40,004 bases of DNA. Source: Lachnospiraceae bacterium. GTDB lineage: Bacteria > Bacillota > Clostridia > Lachnospirales > Lachnospiraceae. Below the pieces are notes generated by a model that was not told where the DNA came from, did not search any database, and worked only from the letters and a program-made list of their open reading frames with translations. This document shows positions 1 to 7,726 of the stretch, piece by piece. A program made the translations under genes and the position numbers. Within the stretch, counting starts at the first letter, position 1, and each line of letters starts with the position of its first letter. The stretch covers positions 279,994 through 319,997 of the forward strand of contig JAAUZM010000010.1 in NCBI GenBank assembly GCA_014804605.1, given 5' to 3'.

Positions 1-119
1 TGATCTGTGACGATGCGGGTTACTGTAAACTGGGTATGGAACTGGGAAGAGCGGCGGCGAGTCTGGGATACCGTGTATTATGGGATCCGCAGATTACAGT
101 GCGCGGGGATAAGGATTAG
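1..119 (+). CDS. Glycosyltransferase, C-terminal end only (cut by window edge)
   Basis: An open frame enters from the left edge (first full codon at base 3) and stops at TAG 117-119, giving 38 residues. The residues GMELGRAAASLGYRVLWDP resemble the end of the catalytic domain of family-2 glycosyltransferases, where an acidic patch is followed by 'GYRV.W.P' near the acceptor-binding region. The gene lies just upstream of another family-2 glycosyltransferase in the same direction, which supports a surface polysaccharide locus. Only the tail is visible, so sugar donor and acceptor cannot be inferred, and another Rossmann-like enzyme is possible. Confidence 0.55.
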   Translation, partial: ICDDAGYCKLGMELGRAAASLGYRVLWDPQITVRGDKD

Positions 120-120
120 A

Positions 121-191
121 TTGAAAAATCAGAGATTTTTCAATCGCAAATTTGTGCCGACGCTGTTAGCGTCTTGGCTTACAAATTCGCA
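121..191. repeat. Double hairpin after a glycosyltransferase gene
   Basis: Two adjacent palindromes begin 2 nt after the stop codon. The first has perfect 10-nt arms (121-130 and 134-143) around AGA. The second is longer: outer arms 144-155 and 181-191 and an inner stem of GACGCT/AGCGTC (159-164/168-173) around GTT. There is no U-run, so a simple intrinsic terminator is not clear. It may be an intergenic REP-like element or an mRNA 3'-end stabiliser. Confidence 0.55.
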
Positions 192-265
192 GGCTGTGAG
201 GAAGGCATGGGTATTAGTATGCAGGGATAAAGGGGCACAAGCAGAAAGGGTATGGTACGGAAGAT

Positions 266-1228
266 ATGGAACACAGGATACATTCGACTGTCGTGATTCC
301 GAATTATAACGGGATCGACTATATTGAGAAATGTCTGCGTTCTCTGGCGGGAGAACCGGCTCGGATTATTGTGGTGGATAACGGCTCCACGGATGGCAGC
401 AGGGAAGCGGTACAGCAGTTTCCCGAAGTGGAATTGATCAGCCTTGATCGGAACTATGGTTTCTGTAAAGCGGTCAACGAGGGCATAGAGGCAAGCAAAA
501 CAACATATGTTATCTTATTAAATAATGACACGGAAGTGCAGACCGGCTTCGTCAGGGCATTAGAGCAGGCCATGGAGGGACATCCGGAAGTGTTTTCCGG
601 ATCGGCACAGATCAGAAATATGCATACGCCGGAATTGATTGACGATGCGGGAGACTTCTATTGTGCTCTTGGGTGGGCGTTTGCCCGCGGCAAAGACAAG
701 CCGGCGGGAGCGTATCAGAGAAAGCGCAGGATATTCGCGGCCTGCGGCTGTGCGGCGATCTATCGGAGGAAACTGTTTCGGGAGATCGGTACCTTTGATG
801 AGAATCATTTTGCCTATCTGGAAGACGTTGATCTGGGGTATCGCGCCGGAATCTACGGATATCGTAACCTCTATATTCCCGAGGCTGTGGTATACCATGC
901 GGGAAGCGCTGTTTCCGGTTCGCGGCATAACGAATTTAAGGTGGACCTGTCCGCACGGAACAGTGTATATCTGGCGTACAAAAATATGCCGCCCCTACAG
1001 ATTCTTCTGAATATGCCGTTTCTTCTTGCAGGTTTTGCGGTGAAAGCCGTTTATTTTGCCAAGAAAGGACTCGGCGGAGTCTACTGCAAAGGACTGTATA
1101 AGGGATTTAAACTGTGCGTATCCGAGGAAGGCAGGGCGCACAGGGTGCGCTATGACAGGGAGAACCTGCGCAGTTATATCCGCATACAGCTGGAATTATG
1201 GGTCAATATAGTTGCTATTCATGGTTAG
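266..1228 (+). CDS. Family-2 glycosyltransferase (rhamnosyltransferase-like)
   Basis: This 320-residue GT-A enzyme probably adds a sugar to a lipid-linked surface glycan on the inner face of the membrane. The N-terminus has the family-2 signature: VVIPNYNG near residue 9, IIVVDNGSTDGS near 35, and LLNNDTEV near 85, where the Asp belongs to the metal-binding DXD-like motif. Further on, FAYLEDVDLGYRAGIYGYR (about 187-205) carries the usual ED acceptor/catalytic motif. The C-terminal 100 residues are basic and hydrophobic and could lie against the membrane. The closest recalled group is WsaF/RfbN-like rhamnosyltransferases, but donor specificity is inferred only. The last residues (NIVAIHG) are encoded by the left arm of a repeat element starting at 1210, so the repeat may have replaced the original 3' end. 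Confidence 0.88.
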   Translation: MEHRIHSTVVIPNYNGIDYIEKCLRSLAGEPARIIVVDNGSTDGSREAVQQFPEVELISLDRNYGFCKAVNEGIEASKTTYVILLNNDTEVQTGFVRALEQAMEGHPEVFSGSAQIRNMHTPELIDDAGDFYCALGWAFARGKDKPAGAYQRKRRIFAACGCAAIYRRKLFREIGTFDENHFAYLEDVDLGYRAGIYGYRNLYIPEAVVYHAGSAVSGSRHNEFKVDLSARNSVYLAYKNMPPLQILLNMPFLLAGFAVKAVYFAKKGLGGVYCKGLYKGFKLCVSEEGRAHRVRYDRENLRSYIRIQLELWVNIVAIHG

Positions 1229-1365
1229 TATTTCGCGAGGTGTTTTTTGTGAGTGGAGCAAAGCGGAAGTCACAGAAAACCCGAGGGTAGCAGCGCCAAA
1301 ATGCGACTTTGGAGCATTTTGTGTGCATCATGTTGCTATGAACGGCGAAGCCGTGAATAGTAACT
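1210..1365. repeat. Nested hairpin repeat, copy A
   Basis: A 156-nt element bounded by matching 14-nt arms (1210-1223 and 1352-1365, pairing with G-U wobbles). Inside are a TGTGA...TCACA hairpin (around 1248-1275), an 8-bp CAAAATGC/GCATTTTG hairpin (1297-1304/1314-1321), and a terminal hairpin at 1332-1364. The terminal hairpin has an 8-bp outer stem, a GA/GA internal loop, a 5-bp inner stem and a GAA loop. It overlaps the stop codon of the preceding glycosyltransferase. The terminal hairpin recurs at 3054-3086 and the 3' part is similar to 9640-9689. Confidence 0.7.
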
Positions 1366-1411
1366 CAACATATGGTGTTGTCTGCTTGGCTGATAACTGT
1401 AGGTTGTGTTT

Positions 1412-1440
1412 TTGATCGAAATATTGTAAAATAGTATGAA
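1412..1440 (+). promoter_or_regulatory. Candidate promoter of the glycosylphosphotransferase gene
   Basis: TTGATC (1412-1417), a 17-nt spacer and TATGAA (1435-1440) lie 28 nt before the start codon at 1468. The spacing is ideal but the -10 is imperfect. It follows directly after repeat copy A. Confidence 0.45.
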
Positions 1441-1467
1441 AAGTCTTTCCGGCACGAGGCTTAGAAT

Positions 1468-2877
1468 ATGATTAAAGATAACCAGAAATATTTTAACAGA
1501 CTGCACGTAGTGCTGGATGCCGTGATTATAGCGGTTTCCTATATGCTGGCGTGGTATATCAGGTTTGCCAGCCCCATTTCGGACATCGACGCTTCCGTCG
1601 GTGTACTTTCCATGACTACATATTTTAAGATGCTCTATGTGATCGTGCCGGGTTATCTGATCCTGTATTATAATTTTAATCTGTATACGCCGAAGCGTGC
1701 GACGGTTCATAAATATGAGATACTCAACATTTTTCAGGCGAATGTGGTAGGAATGATCCTGCTGATGGCGGGATGGTATCTGGTGTCGCAGATTCACTTC
1801 TCCAGAGCCATGATGGCGTATTACTTTATCATCAATATTCTGCTTACGACGCTGGGGCGTTCTCTGATCCGCACATTGCTGCAATATTTCCGTGAAAAAG
1901 GCTATAATCTGAAATACATTCTTCTGGTGGGCTATTCCCGCGCAGCGGAGGAGTATATCAACCGAATCAACACCAATCCCCAATGGGGATATGTGGTGCG
2001 GGGCATACTGGATGACAGTGTACCCAGCGGTACGCTGTATAAAGGGGTTAAAGTAGTGGGAAAGATCGAAAACCTGCTCTATATACTGCCGCAGAATAAG
2101 CTGGACGAGATTGCCATCACGCTGTCTTTGAAGGATTATGACAATCTGGAGCATATTGTGGATATCTGCGAAAAATCGGGCGTTCACACCAAGTTTATCC
2201 CGGATTATAATAGTATGTTTCCGAGCCGTCCTTACACGGAAGATCTGATGGGGCTTCCGGTGATCAATATCCGGTATGTGCCGCTTACGAATACGCTCAA
2301 CTGGATCGCCAAGCGCGTGGTGGATGTGGTCGTGGCATTAGTCGGGCTTGTGGTGTCTTCCCCGGTCATGCTCATATCGGCGATTGCGATCGGGTGTACT
2401 TCCAGAGGGCCGATTATTTTCAAGCAGGAGCGTATTGGCCTGCATAATAAACCTTTTAAGATGTATAAGTTCCGTACCATGGAAGTGCAGAAACCGTCCA
2501 CGGAGCAGCATGGCTGGACGACCAAGGATGATCCGCGCGTCACGAAGGTCGGCAAGTTTCTACGCCGGACAAGCATAGATGAACTTCCACAGCTTTTTAA
2601 CATACTGAAAGGCGACATGAGTGTGGTAGGTCCCAGACCGGAGCGCCCGCAGTTCGTGGAGAAGTTTAAGGAGGAAATTCCCCGGTACATGGTGAAACAT
2701 CAGGTAAGACCGGGCCTCACCGGATGGGCGCAGATCAACGGTTATCGTGGTGATACTTCCATCAAACGCAGAATTGAGTACGATATTTTCTATATTGAAA
2801 ACTGGACGATGTCCTTTGATATCAAGATTATGTTTCTGACGATTTTTAAGGGCTTCATTAATAAAAATGCCTACTAG
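1468..2877 (+). CDS. Polyprenyl-phosphate sugar-1-phosphate transferase (WcaJ/CpsE type)
   Basis: This 469-residue membrane enzyme transfers a sugar-1-phosphate from a nucleotide sugar to undecaprenyl phosphate, the first step of exopolysaccharide or capsule repeat-unit assembly. It has the full-length architecture. Several hydrophobic helices fill residues 10-130. A nucleotide-binding-like domain follows (LLVGYSRAAEEYI near 153). The catalytic PF02397 domain fills the last 200 residues, opening with KRVVDVVVA and a membrane re-entrant helix, then FKQERIGL, KMYKFRTM, TSIDELPQL, GDMSVVGPRPERP and RPGLTGWAQING. These are the conserved blocks of bacterial sugar transferases, and the Asp-Glu pair in the DELPQ block is catalytic in the family. 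GAGG nine bases upstream supports the ATG. The sugar cannot be told from sequence. Confidence 0.92.
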   Translation: MIKDNQKYFNRLHVVLDAVIIAVSYMLAWYIRFASPISDIDASVGVLSMTTYFKMLYVIVPGYLILYYNFNLYTPKRATVHKYEILNIFQANVVGMILLMAGWYLVSQIHFSRAMMAYYFIINILLTTLGRSLIRTLLQYFREKGYNLKYILLVGYSRAAEEYINRINTNPQWGYVVRGILDDSVPSGTLYKGVKVVGKIENLLYILPQNKLDEIAITLSLKDYDNLEHIVDICEKSGVHTKFIPDYNSMFPSRPYTEDLMGLPVINIRYVPLTNTLNWIAKRVVDVVVALVGLVVSSPVMLISAIAIGCTSRGPIIFKQERIGLHNKPFKMYKFRTMEVQKPSTEQHGWTTKDDPRVTKVGKFLRRTSIDELPQLFNILKGDMSVVGPRPERPQFVEKFKEEIPRYMVKHQVRPGLTGWAQINGYRGDTSIKRRIEYDIFYIENWTMSFDIKIMFLTIFKGFINKNAY

Positions 2878-2957
2878 TGAGATAATAATCTGAAGAGATG
2901 GTCGGGATCATGATTCTTAAGAAATTAGAAAGATTTATGGAATAAATGCCGATTATG

Positions 2958-2985
2958 TTGCAATTATGTCAAGATATAGTATAAT
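2958..2985 (+). promoter_or_regulatory. Candidate promoter of the LCP gene
   Basis: TTGCAA (2958-2963), a 16-nt spacer and a perfect TATAAT (2980-2985) form a sigma-A-type promoter. Transcription would start near 2992 and run through a hairpin (GCTACAGC/GCTGTAG at 3001-3008/3021-3027) and repeat copy C before the LCP coding region, giving a leader of about 130 nt. Confidence 0.6.
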
Positions 2986-3053
2986 CATAGTTGGACTCAC
3001 GCTACAGCTTGACTTTTTATGCTGTAGTATGAGAAAATGCAAGTTGGTATTAT

Positions 3054-3086
3054 GTTACTATGAGCGGCGAAGCCGTGAATAGTAAC
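3054..3086. repeat. Repeat hairpin, copy C (short form)
   Basis: A 33-nt hairpin: 8-bp outer stem GTTACTAT/ATAGTAAC (3054-3061/3079-3086), GA opposite GA, inner stem GCGGC/GCCGT and a GAA loop. It matches the terminal hairpin of copy A (1332-1364) except for substitutions that keep pairing (A-T there becomes G-T here, G-C becomes A-T in the outer stem). It lies in the leader of the LCP gene. Confidence 0.65.
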
Positions 3087-3124
3087 TTATTTACGACTAT
3101 GTTTAAATTAAGGGAGTACGACGT

Positions 3125-4300
3125 ATGGCTAAGTATTATGAAGATGACTATGAAGATGAACGTCCGAGAAAGAAATCTTCCTCCGGAAGCGGAAACAGGA
3201 ACGGCGGTAAACGTCCGGCAGGGAAGAAGGGTTCCGGGAAGAAGTCTTCTAAGAAGCAGCAGGCTAAGAAACAGCGCACAAGAATTATTATTTTCGTGAT
3301 AGAGATCATTATCCTCGTGGTTGCCGTGTTTGTCCTCTATGCCGTTATGTCGGCAACGACGAGCGGTAAGGTAAAGATAGACGAAAGCGATATCATCATC
3401 AACGATACGGTCAAGAAGGCGGAAGAGACTACGATGAAGGGCTATCGGAATATTGCCCTGTTCGGTGTGGATTCTACGTCAGGAGCGTTGACGAAGAACA
3501 CACGAAGCGATACGATCATGATCGCCTCCATCAATCAGGATACGGGAGAATGTAAACTTGTATCGGTATATCGTGATACTTATCTGAATCTAAGTAATGA
3601 TTCGTACAATAAATGTAACGCAGCCTATGCAAAGGGCGGTCCGGAGATGGCAATCAGCATGCTGAATATGAATCTGGATATGAATATCACGGATTTCGTC
3701 ACGGTAGGTTTTGCCGGACTCACGGATACCATTGACGCACTTGGCGGTGTATATATCGATGTGGATGACGCGGAGATCAACCACTTGAATAACTATCAGC
3801 TCTGTATCGCCGAGGATCTGAAACGTTCCTATACACCGGTTTCATCTACGGGATATCAGCTTCTGGACGGTCTGCAGGCAACCGGCTATTGTCGTATCCG
3901 TTATACGGCAGGTGATGATTTCAAACGTGCGGAGAGACAGAGAGAGGTTCTTTCGGCGGTAGCGGATCAAGCGAAGAAAGCATCCCTTCCGGCGCTGACA
4001 GAGACTGCTAACTCCGTATTTGATGAGGTATACACATCGCTGGATCTGGCGGAGATCGTGGAAATGTTGGGCAATGTGGGCAATTACTATATTGCTGATA
4101 ATGCGGGATTCCCGCAGGAGTCTAATCGTGCCACCGGTACGATCGGTTCCAAGGGCTCCTGTGTCGTTCCGGTCAGTCTGGAAGACAACGTTAAGTGGCT
4201 GCATCAGTTCCTGTTTAACGATTATGAGTATCAGCCTTCCGCAACAGTGAAGGAGTGCAGTGATAAGATCTATTCCGATACGAACGGATATTTGAAATGA
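3125..4300 (+). CDS. LytR-CpsA-Psr (LCP) family wall-glycan transferase
   Basis: LCP proteins act outside the membrane and transfer lipid-linked glycans such as teichoic acids or capsule to peptidoglycan. The 391-residue product has a very basic, Ser/Lys/Gly-rich cytosolic tail (1-57), one membrane helix (about 58-80: IIIFVIEIIILVVAVFVLYAV) and an extracellular LCP domain. Family blocks seen are NIALFGVDS, TRSDTIMIASI, SVYRDTYLNL (the Arg contacts the pyrophosphate of the lipid carrier in known structures), DFVTVGFAGLTDTIDALGGVYIDV and GYCRIRYTAGDDFKRAERQREVL. The ATG follows a GGGAG site. It lies directly after the initiating sugar transferase, so it probably attaches the glycan made by this locus; which polymer is attached is inference. 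Confidence 0.9.
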   Translation: MAKYYEDDYEDERPRKKSSSGSGNRNGGKRPAGKKGSGKKSSKKQQAKKQRTRIIIFVIEIIILVVAVFVLYAVMSATTSGKVKIDESDIIINDTVKKAEETTMKGYRNIALFGVDSTSGALTKNTRSDTIMIASINQDTGECKLVSVYRDTYLNLSNDSYNKCNAAYAKGGPEMAISMLNMNLDMNITDFVTVGFAGLTDTIDALGGVYIDVDDAEINHLNNYQLCIAEDLKRSYTPVSSTGYQLLDGLQATGYCRIRYTAGDDFKRAERQREVLSAVADQAKKASLPALTETANSVFDEVYTSLDLAEIVEMLGNVGNYYIADNAGFPQESNRATGTIGSKGSCVVPVSLEDNVKWLHQFLFNDYEYQPSATVKECSDKIYSDTNGYLK

Positions 4301-4311
4301 TAATGGAGCGA

Positions 4312-4337
4312 GGGGCCTATTATTGCGGGCCCCTTTT
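4312..4337 (+). terminator. Intrinsic terminator after the LCP gene
   Basis: A GGGGCC/GGCCCC stem (4312-4317/4328-4333) is followed by TTTT (4334-4337), 11 nt after the LCP stop codon. Confidence 0.8.
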
Positions 4338-4372
4338 ATTTCATAGAATAAATTATGACAGAGGAGAGAAGC

Positions 4373-5299
4373 GTGGATAAAGTAGATATTATCATCCCCG
4401 CCTATAAGCCCGACCGCAGGTTCCTGACGCTGATCGAACGTCTGGAACACCAGAGTGTTCCGATAAACAGGATCATTGTCATGAATACGGAACAGAAATA
4501 TTTCGACAGGCTGTTATACGGTACTTCTTTTCAAAAAGATTATCAGAATGTAGTGGTGAAGCATATATCGAAGAGAGAGTTCGACCACGGCAAGACAAGA
4601 AACAAAGGAGTACAGCTTTCTGATGCGGATTATTTCATTATGATGACGGACGATGCCGTGCCTGCGGATGATTATATGGTGGAAGAACTGCTTGATCAGC
4701 TTCATCAGGATCAGGTGGCGGTGGCATATGCCAGACAGCTTGCGGGCGAGGGCAGCAGTGAGGTTGAGAAGTATACGAGGAATTTCAATTATCCGGGCGA
4801 GTCTTCGGTCAAGACGAAGGCGGATCTCGAAACGCTCGGTATCAAGACATTTTTCTGTTCCAACGTGTGTGCGGCTTATAACAGGGAAATTTTTGATACA
4901 CTGGGCGGGTTTGTCAAGCATACAATATTTAATGAGGATATGATCTATGCCGCGAAGGCTGTCGAGGCAGGATACGGTATTGCGTATACCGCGCAGGCTA
5001 AGGTCTATCATTCGCACAACTATAATTGCAGAGAACAGTTTCACAGGAATTTTGATCTGGGTGTCTCACAGGCACAGCACCCGGAAGTGTTTGCGGCCTA
5101 TCCGGCGGAATCGGAGGGCATTCGCATGGTCAGACAGACAGCCGGGCATCTGCGCAAATTGAACTTAAGACGGCAGATTCCTTATCTGATCCTGCAGAGC
5201 GGGTTCAAATATATGGGATATCTGTTTGGCAGACATTATCAGGCGCTGCCGGTCAAAGTAGTTGTTGCCATGTCATCCAATAAAGAGTACTGGAGATGA
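4373..5299 (+). CDS. Family-2 glycosyltransferase (rhamnosyltransferase-like)
   Basis: A GT-A glycosyltransferase of 308 residues. It shows DIIIPAYKPD at the N-terminus, a second block HGKTRNKGVQLSDADYFIMMTDDAVPAD (TDDA being the DXD-type metal site) and FNEDMIYAAKAVEAGYGIAYT, the acidic acceptor/catalytic block. The pattern matches RfbF/RgpB-like rhamnosyltransferases, but the sugar is unproven. I prefer the GTG at 4373, which has GAGGAGAG (4361-4368) just upstream; the in-frame ATG at 4355 has no site before it and would add six residues. It follows the terminator after the LCP gene by 36 nt and precedes glmS by 33 nt, so it may share a transcript with glmS. Confidence 0.86.
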   Translation: MDKVDIIIPAYKPDRRFLTLIERLEHQSVPINRIIVMNTEQKYFDRLLYGTSFQKDYQNVVVKHISKREFDHGKTRNKGVQLSDADYFIMMTDDAVPADDYMVEELLDQLHQDQVAVAYARQLAGEGSSEVEKYTRNFNYPGESSVKTKADLETLGIKTFFCSNVCAAYNREIFDTLGGFVKHTIFNEDMIYAAKAVEAGYGIAYTAQAKVYHSHNYNCREQFHRNFDLGVSQAQHPEVFAAYPAESEGIRMVRQTAGHLRKLNLRRQIPYLILQSGFKYMGYLFGRHYQALPVKVVVAMSSNKEYWR

Positions 5300-5332
5300 C
5301 GTATCAGGTTAAATAATCAGGAGGATAAGAAC

Positions 5333-7159
5333 ATGTGTGGAATCGTAGGATATATCGGAACCAAACAGGCAGCCCCCATAATTTTAGACGGACTTTCCAA
5401 GCTGGAGTACCGCGGATATGATTCGGCGGGTATGGCGGTCTATGACGGCGATAAGATCCAGATCACGAAGTCGGTTGGAAGATTGAAGGTACTGGAAAAT
5501 CTCACCCATGGCGGCGAGACTATGTCAGGCGTATGCGGAATCGGTCACACCAGATGGGCGACCCATGGAGTTCCTAGCGATACGAATGCACATCCCCACT
5601 TTAACACGGCGGAGACGATCACCGTGGTACATAACGGTATCATTGAGAATTATCTGCATCTTCGGCAGATGCTGACTGATAAGGGATATCAGTTTGTCTC
5701 CGAGACAGATACGGAGGTACTGGCGCATCTGCTGGATTACTACTATAAAGGAAATCCGCTGGAAGCAGTGACTAAGGTGCTCCACCGTGTGGAAGGGTCT
5801 TACGCGCTGGGCATTCTCTTTGCGGATTGTCCGGATCAGATTTTTGCGGCGAGAAAAGATTCTCCGCTGATTGTGGGACAGAATGAAGACGGCTGTTTTA
5901 TCGCTTCCGATGTGCCCGCTATTTTAAAATATACGAGAAAAGTTTACTATGTGGATAATCAGGAAGTGGTACGCCTGCGTGCGGATCATATGCATTTCTA
6001 TACGGTAGATGAGGAAGAGACGAGTAAAGAGCCCGTCACCATCGAGTGGGATGCCAATGCTGCGGAGAAGGCGGGATACGAGCATTTTATGCTTAAGGAA
6101 ATGTATGAGCAGCCCAAGACCGTGACGGATACGTTGATGCCGCGGATTCAGAAGAATGACATTGTGATAGAAGAGTTAAATATGACCGATGAAGAACTGG
6201 CTACGATTCGTAAGATCCACATCGTGGCATGCGGTTCGGCATATCATGCAGGCATGACGGGTAAATATGTGATCGAAGGCTTGGCGCGTGTTTCGGTGGA
6301 GGTGGATCTTGCATCGGAGTTCAGATACCGTAATCCCATTCTGGAGGAGGGCGCTATGGTGGTGGTGATCAGCCAGTCCGGTGAGACGGCGGATACACTG
6401 GCGGCGCTTCGGGAGTCCAAGGCGCGCGGCTTCAAGGTGCTGGGCATTGTTAATGTAGTGGGAAGCTCTATTGCCAGAGAAGCGGATAACGTCATGTATA
6501 CATGGGCAGGGCCGGAGATCGCCGTTGCCACCACGAAGGCTTACAGCGCGCAGTTGATCGCTCTGTATCTGCTCGCGATGAAACTGGGCAGAGTACGCGG
6601 ACAGATCGACGATAAGACTTTTGCTTCTCTGCTGGGGGACCTGAAGCGCCTGCCGGATCAGATTGAAATGCTTCTTAATAATAAATTAAAGATACAGAAA
6701 TTTGCTAATCGCTATGTGGGTGCCAAGGATGTGTTCTTTATCGGCAGAGGCATTGATTACGCAATCTCTCTGGAAGGCTCTCTGAAGTTAAAGGAGATTT
6801 CCTATATCCATTCCGAGGCCTATGCGGCAGGAGAATTAAAGCACGGGACGATTTCACTGATCGAGGAGGGAACGCTTGTTGCCGCTGTCTCCACGCAGCC
6901 GGAGCTGTATGCCAAGACGATCAGCAATATGGTAGAGGTTAAAGCGAGAGGCGCGTTTGTGCTGGCGGTTACCTGTGAGGGGAATAAAGAGATCGAGAAA
7001 GCGGCTGATTACGTGATCTATATTCCGGAGACAAATCCGTATTTTGCCAATTCGCTGGCGATTATACCGTTGCAGTTGTTTGGGTATTATGTGTCTGTTG
7101 GGAAAGGATGCGATGTGGATAAGCCGAGGAATTTGGCGAAATCGGTGACGGTGGAGTAG
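5333..7159 (+). CDS. glmS: Glutamine-fructose-6-phosphate aminotransferase (isomerizing)
   Basis: GlmS makes glucosamine-6-phosphate from fructose-6-phosphate and glutamine in the cytosol, the committed step to UDP-GlcNAc for peptidoglycan and surface glycans. The 608-residue length is normal. The N-terminus MCGIVGYIG puts the class-II amidotransferase Cys at position 2; GHTRWATHG and ENYLHLR complete that domain. Two SIS sugar-isomerase domains follow (VACGSAYHAG with ISQSGETADT, then FIGRGIDYAISLEGSLKLKEISYIHSEAYAAGELKHG), and the C-terminus ends DKPRNLAKSVTVE as in the family. A perfect AGGAGG site precedes the ATG. The gap to the glycosyltransferase gene is only 33 nt, so no glmS ribozyme fits there, and expression may come from further upstream. 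Confidence 0.98.
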   Translation: MCGIVGYIGTKQAAPIILDGLSKLEYRGYDSAGMAVYDGDKIQITKSVGRLKVLENLTHGGETMSGVCGIGHTRWATHGVPSDTNAHPHFNTAETITVVHNGIIENYLHLRQMLTDKGYQFVSETDTEVLAHLLDYYYKGNPLEAVTKVLHRVEGSYALGILFADCPDQIFAARKDSPLIVGQNEDGCFIASDVPAILKYTRKVYYVDNQEVVRLRADHMHFYTVDEEETSKEPVTIEWDANAAEKAGYEHFMLKEMYEQPKTVTDTLMPRIQKNDIVIEELNMTDEELATIRKIHIVACGSAYHAGMTGKYVIEGLARVSVEVDLASEFRYRNPILEEGAMVVVISQSGETADTLAALRESKARGFKVLGIVNVVGSSIAREADNVMYTWAGPEIAVATTKAYSAQLIALYLLAMKLGRVRGQIDDKTFASLLGDLKRLPDQIEMLLNNKLKIQKFANRYVGAKDVFFIGRGIDYAISLEGSLKLKEISYIHSEAYAAGELKHGTISLIEEGTLVAAVSTQPELYAKTISNMVEVKARGAFVLAVTCEGNKEIEKAADYVIYIPETNPYFANSLAIIPLQLFGYYVSVGKGCDVDKPRNLAKSVTVE

Positions 7160-7193
7160 GAGTGATGTGGTTTGTTATATATAGGCTGAGAGG

Positions 7194-7420
7194 GCAGATT
7201 GCGCAAAATGTTCTCTCGCGTCGGGCTCCGTCATATGGAGTTTCTAAATATTCCGGGGATGTTGTGAAAGACGGACGCAACCGCCCGACATTCGCCATCC
7301 GGGCTCAGGTCGGGCTTTTCGGGACATCCGTGTCCCGAAATTGCTGGGTACTGAACGGAATATTAAGAAACTCTCATATTCCTACGCAGGACAGCTTCGT
7401 GAACATTTTGCGCAATCTGC
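7194..7420. repeat. 227-nt long inverted repeat element between glmS and its terminator
   Basis: Perfect 20-nt arms at 7194-7213 and 7401-7420 face each other. Pairing continues inward imperfectly for about 40 more bases per side (CATATGGAGTTT near 7233 against AAACTCTCATATTCC near 7369, and AATATTCCG near 7247 against CGGAATATT near 7353). The centre holds two smaller hairpins, CCCGAC/GTCGGG (about 7285-7316) and CGGGACA/TGTCCCG (about 7320-7337). No convincing gene lies inside. It could be a MITE-like element or a structured 3' UTR. Confidence 0.75.
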
Positions 7421-7443
7421 CGGCGCAGTTTTTTAGAAAAAAT

Positions 7444-7488
7444 GCTTCATCCTGAGAAACATTGGGGTGAAGCTTTTTATTTGGAAAA
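7444..7488 (+). terminator. Intrinsic terminator downstream of glmS
   Basis: The stem GCTTCATCC/GGGGTGAAGC (7444-7452/7475-7483) is followed by TTTTT (7484-7488). An A-run on the other side could let it work in both directions. It lies 284 nt after the glmS stop, beyond the long inverted repeat. Confidence 0.75.
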
Positions 7489-7586
7489 ATTTTTTTAAAT
7501 AAAACACAAATTCAATAAAAATTCATCACAATTTATACACAATTAGATAATATACTGACTTCAAGGTCAAAGAAAAACGGTGCTTA

Positions 7587-7690
7587 ACGTTACTATCTGG
7601 TCATATCCAATATCCAGCGAGAGCGCGGCTTCGTAGATATTAACTTCCATCTGCGCGTCCGGTTTCGATAATCTGTGAATGGTAACGTAC
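7587..7690. repeat. Degenerate palindromic element in the htrA leader
   Basis: CGTTACTATCTGG near 7588 faces CTGTGAATGGTAACG near 7671, giving imperfect outer arms around about 70 nt with smaller inverted repeats (TATCCAGCGAGAGCGCGGCTT). The arms resemble those of repeat copies A and B (GTTACTAT.. / ..GTAAC). It occupies most of the region between the glmS terminator and the protease gene. Confidence 0.35.
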
Positions 7691-7726
7691 CAAACCGCAT
7701 GATATATACGGAAAGGAGTCAATGCT

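Noticed and set aside
5300-5332. glmS ribozyme upstream of glmS
   Set aside because: Only 33 nt separate glmS from the preceding gene, too short for the ribozyme, and its core motifs are not seen.
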